Shown in pieces: positions 44,404-51,306 of a DNA stretch of 64,000 nucleotides. The notes beneath the pieces were generated by a model. The model ran no database searches. It worked only from the letters and a program-made list of their open reading frames with translations, and was not told the origin of the DNA. Both the position numbers and the translations under genes were made by a program. The first letter of the stretch is position 1. Each line of letters starts with the position of its first letter. The stretch comes from Alienimonas californiensis (GTDB lineage: Bacteria > Planctomycetota > Planctomycetia > Planctomycetales > Planctomycetaceae), in contig NZ_CP036265.1 in assembly GCF_007743815.1 (NCBI RefSeq), positions 770,501 through 834,500 on the forward strand. Direction: 5' to 3'.

Positions 44404-46014
44404 TTAGTGGTTTGTGCTGAATTCGCTGCTGTTCAGCAGCGTCCAAAACAGGTCCGCCAGCGCCTCGGCCTCGTCGTCGGCGGCGTGGACGTAGGCGTTT
44501 AGTTCCTCCCGTTCCGCGGGGTAGGGCTGGCGGGAGAGCGTCGCCAGGAACAGGGCGTCCAGGCGGCCGTCGCGGTCGAGGTAGGGGGCGGAGAGGGCCG
44601 CGGCGAAGGTGCGGCTGCGGCGGAGGTCCACGCTCTCGGCGACCAGCCCGCCGTTCATCAGGCTGAGCGCCTGCAGGATGCTGGTGCGGCGGTCGGCGGG
44701 GCGTTCGGAGTCGTCCCGGAAGGTATTCAAAAACTCCGCCCGGGCGTCCTCCTGCATGATGAACGGGTTGCCGCCGTCGGTCGGGTCGAAGGGCGTGAAC
44801 CGCCCCGTCGCCCGCTCCAGACTGTCGTATAACACCGCCGCCGGCAGCGGTTTGACGGGGTAGCGGGCGAACAGATCGCCCGGCGGGTCGCTCTCGTGCT
44901 TGGACGACAGCCCGTAGGCGTCGCTCAGCGCCAGGCCGGTCAGTAGCGTTTTGAGGTCGTAGCCGGAGGCGACGAACTGCTCGGCCAGTTTGTCTAATAA
45001 CTCCGGGTGCGAGGGCGGGTTCAACTCGCCGAAGTCGTCCACCGGGTCGACGATCCCGCGGCCGAACAGCAGGCCCCACAGCCGGTTCACCGCGACCCGG
45101 GCGAACAGGTCGTTCTCCGGCGCGACGAGCCGTTCGGCGAGAGCGCTCCGCGGGCTCTGGCCGGGGATGAGGACCGGGGCGGAGCCGTCGAGGTAGGTCG
45201 CCGGCACTTCCGTCACGCCGCTTTTGAGCGTCACCTCCGGCGGAATTTGGAGCACGGTGGCGTCGGTGCGTTCCCGCAACTCGCCCAGCCGGCCGCCGCG
45301 GTCCGTGTCCCGTTCCAGCCCGCCGAAGAAGGCGGCGAACCGCCAGAACTCCTCCTGCTTCCAGTGGTCGAAGGGATGATCGTGACACTCCGCACACTCC
45401 AGCCGGGTGCCCAGGAACGCCCGGGTGGTCGCCGCGGCGAGTTCCTCCGGCTTCGTCTCCCGAGCCGTATAAAAGGCCTGCGGCCCGGCGGAGCCGGTTT
45501 GCGGGCCGAAGGGCGTCGCCTCCATGTCCGCGGCGGCCAGTTCGGCGGTGAGCAGTTCCCGGGCGAAGTCGTCGTAGGGGCGGTTCTCGAGGAGGGCGTT
45601 CCGCAGCCAGGCTTCGAACCCGGGGCGCTGGAAGGCGGCCTGCTGGTCGCGGGTCAGTTCCGGCACCAGCGCGTCCCGCCAGACGGCGGTGAAGTGCGTG
45701 ACGTACCCGGGCCCGTTCAGCAGCCCCTCGACCACGGCCCGCTTTGCCGCGTCGTCGGCCCCGAACGGGTGCGCGTCCACGAAGTCCCGCACCGCCGAGG
45801 CGGTGGGGATGCGGCCGGTGAGGTCCAGGTGCACCCGGCGGAACCAGGCCTCGTCCGTCGCCGGTTCGGCCGGCGTGACGCCCTCCAGCGCCCAGGCGAC
45901 GACGAAGTGTTCGTCGACCGTCGCCGCGATCGCCGCCGCAGCGTCGCCCGGTTCCGCTTCGCCCCCCGCGACGGGGCTCAGAACCAGCAAGCAGGCGGCG
46001 AGCGGCGCGATCAC
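44404..46014 (-). CDS. DUF1549/DUF1553 (PSCyt2/PSD1) protein
   Basis: About 536 residues: signal peptide (IAPLAACLLVLSPVAGG), DUF1549 (about 40-260) with the haem-type motif CAECHDHPFDHW, and DUF1553 (VNRLWGLLFGRGIVDPVDDF to LLNSSEFSTNH). GTG 46014 is preferred because a TACACT box lies just upstream of the other candidate GTG (46044), placing the expected transcript start inside that codon's reading frame. Unlike the larger homologue at 7701-10277 it lacks Big domains and the N-terminal Cys motif. Co-transcribed with the DUF1501 gene. Confidence 0.87.
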   Translation of the reverse strand: MIAPLAACLLVLSPVAGGEAEPGDAAAAIAATVDEHFVVAWALEGVTPAEPATDEAWFRRVHLDLTGRIPTASAVRDFVDAHPFGADDAAKRAVVEGLLNGPGYVTHFTAVWRDALVPELTRDQQAAFQRPGFEAWLRNALLENRPYDDFARELLTAELAAADMEATPFGPQTGSAGPQAFYTARETKPEELAAATTRAFLGTRLECAECHDHPFDHWKQEEFWRFAAFFGGLERDTDRGGRLGELRERTDATVLQIPPEVTLKSGVTEVPATYLDGSAPVLIPGQSPRSALAERLVAPENDLFARVAVNRLWGLLFGRGIVDPVDDFGELNPPSHPELLDKLAEQFVASGYDLKTLLTGLALSDAYGLSSKHESDPPGDLFARYPVKPLPAAVLYDSLERATGRFTPFDPTDGGNPFIMQEDARAEFLNTFRDDSERPADRRTSILQALSLMNGGLVAESVDLRRSRTFAAALSAPYLDRDGRLDALFLATLSRQPYPAEREELNAYVHAADDEAEALADLFWTLLNSSEFSTNH

Positions 46015-46044
46015 GGCGGGGCGAGCGTTCGGGACGGGATTCAC

Positions 46045-46050
46045 AGTGTA
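46045..46050 (-). promoter_or_regulatory. Candidate -10 element TACACT
   Basis: On the minus strand TACACT follows TTGG and directly abuts GTG 46044. Transcription would begin near 46038, leaving about 24 bases of leader to GTG 46014. Confidence 0.4.
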
Positions 46051-46724
46051 CCAATGCGACCGCGCCCCGTGGGGGCGCAGGAAAACGTCGGTCGGCGCAG
46101 CGGCGAACCCGACCGCGGGGCGCCAGCCCCGCGGTCGGGTCGCGGATCGAATTGTCGCCTGGGGTTCTCGCAGCACGCAGTTCGGTCGCCGCCCCGCCCG
46201 ACGGATCGTCGGCCCGGCCGGTGTACGCCGGGGCAGGAGTGGAGAAGGTGGAATACGGGCTCCGGCGCCCCGGTTCACGGGAAACAGGGGCCGGGCTTCG
46301 GAACGACCGCCCGCCGTGCCCGGGGCCGCTCAGGCGGACGCCTAAGGACTCTCCCGGGGGAAGGCGGGGCGGGGTCGGCGTCCGTGCCGACGGGCGGGGT
46401 GGCGGTTCGCACCGGCCGGTCGCGGGCCGACCGGTGCGGGGGCGAACTCCGCGGCGTCCGTCACCAACGTCGGCCGCGTCGCCCGCCCCGCGAGGACGCC
46501 GGCGGCCGCCTGCGTCCGGTGCGGGCGGGGCGGTCGGCCCCTCACCCTACGGGGGGTCGGGACCTGTTTTTCCCGAACCGATTGCGCCGCAGAGACTTCC
46601 GCGAACGAACCGCGACCCCGCCGGGCGACTTGCCCCCGCGGGGCGGGCGGGTCCGGGAACCGACGGAGTGACCGCCGCGGGTCGTTCCGCCGGCAGGGCG
46701 AAGGCGACGAAGGCGTCGCCGGGG
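46051..46724. other. Long intergenic region with a perfect hairpin, no gene recognised
   Basis: About 670 bases without a convincing gene; the open frames are GC-rich, Arg/Pro/Gly-laden and overlap on both strands. It holds a perfect 15-bp stem with GCCA loop (46107-46121 with 46126-46140). At its right end (46695-46722) lies a 28-base sequence identical to the last codons of the quinoprotein gene. The remainder shows nothing recognisable. Confidence 0.5.
46695..46722. repeat. 28-bp exact direct repeat, copy 1
   Basis: Identical to 47170-47197. Read on the minus strand it encodes GDAFVAFAL, the end of the quinoprotein, but here it lies outside any gene, just beyond the stop of the small TIGR03067-like gene. 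Confidence 0.9.
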
Positions 46725-47129
46725 TTATTTCCGGCGACGCCGCGGCCGCTCGCACCGGCGAAAGGTCTTCACGCACCAGAGCTTGTCGTCGTCCCGACGA
46801 ACCGCGACGGGGCGGGGCCCGTAGTCGCCCGCGATGCAGATCGTCAGCGAGTCGCCGTCGATTTCGTAAAGGCAACGGGTGATCAAACTTTCCAGCCCCT
46901 CAATCCAGAAGTTTAATCCCGGACCGAAGTCGGAGCGGACCCGTTCGAACGGACCTTCCGAAGGCCGCCGATCCAGTAAATCGACGCGGTAGCGGCCGTC
47001 GTCCGTGAACTCGACGTATTCGCCCGGCAGCCCTCCAATTAAGCTGACGGTTCGTCCCTCGATCATGTCGGTCGCTTCGACACGCCAGCAGCCGACGAGG
47101 GACGCGTCGTTCGAGAACTCGGCAGGCAT
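46725..47129 (-). CDS. Small TIGR03067-like protein
   Basis: 134 residues without signal peptide. The pattern LVGCWRVEATDMIEG, YVEFTDDGRYRVDL, ESLITRCLYEIDGDSLTICI and GPRPVAV follows the lipocalin-like TIGR03067 family (W, then ftddgr, then yeidGDtl, then RP). The C-terminus is a basic run (RCERPRRRRK). It is framed by a 28-bp direct repeat, one copy of which is the 3' end of the upstream quinoprotein gene, suggesting insertion or local duplication. Function unknown. Confidence 0.7.
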   Translation of the reverse strand: MPAEFSNDASLVGCWRVEATDMIEGRTVSLIGGLPGEYVEFTDDGRYRVDLLDRRPSEGPFERVRSDFGPGLNFWIEGLESLITRCLYEIDGDSLTICIAGDYGPRPVAVRRDDDKLWCVKTFRRCERPRRRRK

Positions 47130-47156
47130 CTGGGTCAGGGCCGATAAGGCGGCGGT

Positions 47157-49025
47157 TCATTCTTGGGGGAGGGCGAAGGCGACGAAGGCGTCGCCGGCGG
47201 GGGTGCCGAGTTTGCCGGCCCCGCCGGCGGCGACGGCGACGTACTGCCGGCCGTTCACCGCGTAGGTGCAGGGCGTCGCGTAGCCGCCCGCGGGCAGCTG
47301 GGCGCTCCAGAGCTCCTCCCCGGTCGCGGCGTCGAAGGCGCGAATTCGCTCGTCCTTCGTGCCGGCGATGAACACCAGCCCGCCGGCGGTGACGATCGGG
47401 CCGCCGAAGTTCTCCGTGCCGGTCTGCGGCACGCCGCGGGCGGTCAGTTCCGGGAACTCCCCCAGCGGAACCTGCCAGGCGAACTCGCCGGAGTTGAGGT
47501 CGATCGCCGTCAACAACCCCCACGGCGGGGCGATTGCGGGGTAGCCCTCGTGATCCCGGAACTGATCGTACCCCGCGTGCCCATAGCGATAACGGTTATT
47601 TGTGGAGGCCGGAACGAGCTGCATAATGTTCGGCACGTTCGTCGAATTGACGATCAAATATTGACGCGTCGGGTCGAACGCCGCCCCGGACCAGTTCGCC
47701 CCGCCGTGGGTGCCGGGGGTGACGATCGTGCCCTGCAAACTCGGCGGGGCGTTGCCCGGGCCGTGGCGGAACCTCTTGAGCTGTTCGAGGGCCGACTCCC
47801 GGTTCGCCTCGCCGATGTTCGTCAGGTTCGACTCGTCCAGATGCCGGGCGGCGAAAGGCGGGGGTTTGACGGGCGTCGGCTGGGTCGGCCACGCCTGCTC
47901 GCCGGGGACGTCGGAGGGCGGGACGGGGCGTTCTTCAATGTCGAACAGCGGTTCGCCGGTCTCCCGGTTGAACAGGAACAGGTGCCCGGTCTTGGTCACC
48001 TGGGCGGCGGCGTCGACGGATTGGCCGTCCCGTTCGACCGTCGTCAGCACCGGCGGAGTGGGGAGGTCGTGGTCCCAGAGATCGTGGTGCAGCGTTTGGA
48101 AGTGCCATTTCCGCTCCCCGGTGCGGGCGTCGAGGGCCAGCACGCAGTTGGCGAACAGGTTCTCCCCGTGCCGATCGCCGCCGTAGAAGTCGAACGCCGC
48201 CGACCCGGTGCCGCAGAAGACCAGACCCCGCGTCACGTCGACGTTCGCCCCGCCCCAGGCGTTCGCTCCGCCTCGGTTCTGCCAGGAGTCGCCGGCCCAG
48301 GTGTCGTTCCCGAACTCGCCCGGGGCCGGCACGGTGCGGAAGGCCCATAGTTGGGCCCCGGTGCGGACGTCGAAGGCCCGCACGTCGCCCGGCGCCGCGA
48401 CGCCCGGCCCCTCGCCGTTGGAGACGCCCAGGATGACCACATCCTCATAAATCGCCGGCGCCGAGGTCGGCCCGTACGGCAACTGCCGGGCCGCCGGCGG
48501 CAGTTCGGCCCGCAGATCGCGGACGCCGCCCTCGCCGAACGCCGGGTCGAGCTTTCCGGTGCGGGCGTCCAGCGAGAACAACCGCCCGTCGGCGGTGCCG
48601 TGCAGGATCCGGCGCTCGCCGTCCGGTTCGCCGTCCGACCACCAGGCGACGCCGCGGTTCACCCCGCCGGAGGTGGGCTGAAAGGGGTACGGATGATCGC
48701 GGAGCGGGTCGAAGCTCCAGCGCTCCTCCCCCGTCGCCGCGTCCAGCGCCGCCACCCGCAGGTAATTCGTGGTGACGTACATTACGCCGTCCACCACCAC
48801 CGGCGTGCACTCGATCGTCTTACCGGGCCGATCGGCCAGCTCGCCGGTGTGCCAGGTCCACGCCGGTTCCAGCCGCCCGACGTTGGAGCGGTCGATCTGA
48901 TCGAGTTCCGAGAACCGCATCCCCCCGCGATCCCCGCCCACGGCGGGCCAATCGGCTGGCTCGGCCAAGGGATCGGCGGCCGGCACGATGAGGCCGACCA
49001 GAAGCAGCGGGGCGAGAGCGTTCAT
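47157..49025 (-). CDS. Quinoprotein glucose dehydrogenase-like PQQ enzyme
   Basis: 622 residues: signal peptide (1-16) then an eight-bladed PQQ propeller. It opens DWPAVGGDRGGMRFSELDQI and has ECTPVVVDGVMYVTT, HHDLWDHDLPTPPVL and TPGTHGGANWSGAAFDP, all characteristic of the Gcd/quinate dehydrogenase branch of type I quinoproteins. The five-helix membrane anchor of E. coli-type Gcd is missing, so the enzyme is periplasmic and must hand electrons to an unidentified acceptor. It probably oxidises sugars or polyols. The last codons recur as a direct repeat 475 bases downstream. ATG 49025 starts the signal peptide. Confidence 0.9.
   Translation of the reverse strand: MNALAPLLLVGLIVPAADPLAEPADWPAVGGDRGGMRFSELDQIDRSNVGRLEPAWTWHTGELADRPGKTIECTPVVVDGVMYVTTNYLRVAALDAATGEERWSFDPLRDHPYPFQPTSGGVNRGVAWWSDGEPDGERRILHGTADGRLFSLDARTGKLDPAFGEGGVRDLRAELPPAARQLPYGPTSAPAIYEDVVILGVSNGEGPGVAAPGDVRAFDVRTGAQLWAFRTVPAPGEFGNDTWAGDSWQNRGGANAWGGANVDVTRGLVFCGTGSAAFDFYGGDRHGENLFANCVLALDARTGERKWHFQTLHHDLWDHDLPTPPVLTTVERDGQSVDAAAQVTKTGHLFLFNRETGEPLFDIEERPVPPSDVPGEQAWPTQPTPVKPPPFAARHLDESNLTNIGEANRESALEQLKRFRHGPGNAPPSLQGTIVTPGTHGGANWSGAAFDPTRQYLIVNSTNVPNIMQLVPASTNNRYRYGHAGYDQFRDHEGYPAIAPPWGLLTAIDLNSGEFAWQVPLGEFPELTARGVPQTGTENFGGPIVTAGGLVFIAGTKDERIRAFDAATGEELWSAQLPAGGYATPCTYAVNGRQYVAVAAGGAGKLGTPAGDAFVAFALPQE
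47170..47197. repeat. 28-bp exact direct repeat, copy 2
   Basis: Identical to 46695-46722. This copy is coding: it forms the codons for GDAFVAFAL near the end of the quinoprotein. Confidence 0.9.
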
Positions 49026-49063
49026 CGGCGGGCGGGGCGCGGGCGGAACCGGACGGGGCGCCC

Positions 49064-49186
49064 ATGCTGGGCGGGAGGCACCGGATCCTCAACCGCGGCC
49101 GGCACTACTGGCGTTTCGACTGTGAGAACGCCGCGAAATTCAAAACGAGTTTCGCCCGACTCATCTACGTCGCACTGTCTTTATAG
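49064..49186 (+). CDS. Possible 40-residue ORF, unknown or remnant
   Basis: A short frame from ATG 49064 to TAG 49186. Its second half, HYWRFDCENAAKFKTSFARL, has a protein-like composition unlike the Arg/Pro noise of spurious frames here. It could be the C-terminal relic of a larger gene, perhaps a transposase, or a small gene of its own. It lies at the edge of the AT-richer patch containing the HNH-like gene. Support is weak. Confidence 0.25.
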   Translation: MLGGRHRILNRGRHYWRFDCENAAKFKTSFARLIYVALSL

Positions 49187-49322
49187 TCCCACTGCACTGG
49201 CAGGACGCAGTGTGACCCGCCCGTCCTCAGAGGCGACAAGCGTATCAAACTACAAGTAGACTTCACCAGCGACCGCTTGCGTCGCGGCGACACCTAAGAC
49301 CTTTGCGTCGGAGAAGAAAGCA

Positions 49323-50237
49323 GTGAGGCACGACTTCAGCGAAGCCACCAAACTTCTCTTGGCGAAGAGAACTGGCACGATGTGCTGCAATCCCTCTTGC
49401 TGCGCGTCGACGTACGGTCCGAACGACGCGTCTGACAAATCCACCAATAAGGGTGTCGCGGCACACATTACAGCGGCCGCAGTGGGCGGTCCGCGATTCA
49501 ATCCACTGCTAACCACTGAACAAAGAAAGCATCACTCAAATGGGATCTGGCTGTGCCAGAGTTGCGCTCGCCTGATCGACGTGGACGAGAAAGAATACAC
49601 CGCCGAGCTATTATTATCATGGAAGACTAAAGGCGAAGACCGGGCACGCAGAGCATTAGTCAATCCATCATCGCTTAACGCTGGCCCAAATTTCGCGGAG
49701 ACGATAGCCCTAGTATACGTGCAACGAGACTCCTTGCCGTACGACCCACCCGCCGGGCTGCACATACCGGCAGGCCACGTCCCCTACCAGAAAATCTTAC
49801 CCGTCCCAGTCAGCGTTCCGTACCCAATCCGGGATCCCTACATTTACGTCAACTACGGCCCAGCCGGAACAATCCCGCCTGGAATGTGCCTCATCACGAC
49901 CGCGTGTCTAAATCAGGGGACCGGCGTCGATGAAAACGTAAAGATCGATGTGACGTTCAACTCAGACGCCATTCGCAGACATGACCTGCTGGGTCAAAAC
50001 CGGATTGCGTGCATTGACGGTGGAAGGAATGGATCCTGGTCAGCTTCGTTTCTCATTCCCGACCTTTTGCCGAACGAGTGTCGGCACGCCATCGTGGGTG
50101 CTCGTGATGAGCCATTCGATGTAAAGGTTTACTCCCAGAACTCCGGGAGGGGAGTCGACATATTCAGGTTCGATATCGTCGGCGATGGATGGGATACGCA
50201 ACCGTTCGAAGATTCACCTTGGGCGAGTGCGAGGTAG
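49323..50237 (+). CDS. HNH-like zinc-finger nuclease-type protein with unknown C-terminal domain
   Basis: 304 residues. The N-terminal 90 residues have an HNH-type arrangement: CCNPSCC (21-27), VAAHITAAAVGGPRF (His48), then NGIWLCQSCARLID (Asn73, Cys78 and Cys81). This combination (AAHI, GGPR, NGIWLCxxCAxLID) is known from HNH domains attached to many defence- and mobility-linked proteins. Residues 100-304 are beta-rich with no family recognised and contain Trp/Pro-rich segments. The gene starts with GTG and has a strong Shine-Dalgarno (GGAGAAG at 49310-49316), rare in this window. Codon use is visibly AT-richer (a TTATTATTATCA run, several ATA), which suggests horizontal acquisition. Target and activity are unknown. 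Confidence 0.72.
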   Translation: MRHDFSEATKLLLAKRTGTMCCNPSCCASTYGPNDASDKSTNKGVAAHITAAAVGGPRFNPLLTTEQRKHHSNGIWLCQSCARLIDVDEKEYTAELLLSWKTKGEDRARRALVNPSSLNAGPNFAETIALVYVQRDSLPYDPPAGLHIPAGHVPYQKILPVPVSVPYPIRDPYIYVNYGPAGTIPPGMCLITTACLNQGTGVDENVKIDVTFNSDAIRRHDLLGQNRIACIDGGRNGSWSASFLIPDLLPNECRHAIVGARDEPFDVKVYSQNSGRGVDIFRFDIVGDGWDTQPFEDSPWASAR

Positions 50238-50390
50238 CCACTTGCCCCGGGGTGCCACGCTCCCAGCGGCCGGTGCGGCGGACGCGGAGCCGGACGGGGT
50301 GAGCGTGCGGTGCGAAGGTCGACCGTTCTCTCAGGTCAGTCCACCTCGTTCCGTATTGGCGGCACGCCGGCGCCCCGCCTGTTTTCCGCC

Positions 50391-51167
50391 TTACGAACTG
50401 CGATCGCCGACGCTCTCGAACTTCGCCTGATACGCCGGGTGATTCGTCCCCATCACGCGGTCCCAGAAGTTGAAATAGAGCCCGTAGTTGGAACGGAACT
50501 TCTCGTGGTGCTGGGAGTGGTGCGTCGAGGTGTTCAGAACGAAGCCCAGCGGCGACCGCACGAACCAGCGGGGGAACAGCTCGTAGCCGCAGTGGCCATA
50601 GACGTTGAATGCGATTTGCCAGAGCATGAACGCGGCGAAGACGGACGGGTGTGACGGGATCGTGAACACGATCAGCGGTCCGATCCCGGCCTGAACGAGC
50701 GCCTCCCAGGGACTGAAGGCGTAGGCCGCCCAGGGGGTCGGACTAGTCGACAGATGATGCGTGTGATGAAGCCGGCGATAGAACCGGCCGTGGTGCATGA
50801 GGCGGTGGGTCCAATAAAAATAGGCGTCGTGCAGGAACACCATCAGCAGAAAGCTGACGGCCAACCACCACCACCCGTATTTGTCGAGGTCGTTATAGAG
50901 CAGCGTCCAGCCGGACAGCTCCGCGAACACGACCAAGGTCGTCACCAGCCCGAAGATCGCGATGCTGCGTACGGAATGCAGAAGTTCCCGAGCGATTTGC
51001 CGGGAGTTCGGCTCCTGGGACGCGACGCGACGATGCCGCAGTCGAGTTCTCAGCGCCAAATAGAGAACGGCCCAAACCAATGAGGCCAGTAGGAGATACC
51101 AGACCAATTCCCCCGTGGACACGTTGACGCCGGCGCTGAAGGACCTGGAGAGCTTTCGATCGAACAT
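50391..51167 (-). CDS. Sterol desaturase/fatty acid hydroxylase family protein
   Basis: 258 residues, integral membrane, with four to five hydrophobic segments. The di-iron histidine motifs are complete: HDAYFYWTHRLMHH, then HHTHH, then HHSQHH, the order of the fatty acid hydroxylase/sterol desaturase superfamily. It probably introduces a hydroxyl or double bond into a lipid using O2. The electron donor is not encoded nearby. The N-terminal 60 residues contain a membrane helix and a basic loop. It faces the HNH-like gene convergently with 150 unannotated bases between. Confidence 0.9.
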   Translation of the reverse strand: MFDRKLSRSFSAGVNVSTGELVWYLLLASLVWAVLYLALRTRLRHRRVASQEPNSRQIARELLHSVRSIAIFGLVTTLVVFAELSGWTLLYNDLDKYGWWWLAVSFLLMVFLHDAYFYWTHRLMHHGRFYRRLHHTHHLSTSPTPWAAYAFSPWEALVQAGIGPLIVFTIPSHPSVFAAFMLWQIAFNVYGHCGYELFPRWFVRSPLGFVLNTSTHHSQHHEKFRSNYGLYFNFWDRVMGTNHPAYQAKFESVGDRSS

Positions 51168-51247
51168 CGGCGGAATCCTGTTCCTTGGTCCGTGTGTGCG
51201 AGGGCGTGCGGGCGGGGCGCCGGCGGCACACAGTACACGCCGCGCAG

Positions 51248-51283
51248 GAACGAAGCCGGGCGCTCTCGCGTCCGGCTTCGTTC
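51248..51283 (-). terminator. Strong hairpin after the 837-residue gene
   Basis: Arms of 16 bases (51248-51263 with 51268-51283, one G-T pair) close the loop TCTC. It begins 23 bases beyond the stop of the primase-helicase-like gene. There is no U-tract on either strand. Confidence 0.7.
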
Positions 51284-51306
51284 ATCTCCACTCAGTGAAT
51301 CCGCAC

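Noticed and set aside
46152-46916. Plus-strand open frame across the gene-free stretch
   Set aside because: Arg/Pro/Gly-rich noise overlapping frames on both strands, no start context, and it runs antisense into the small TIGR03067-like gene.
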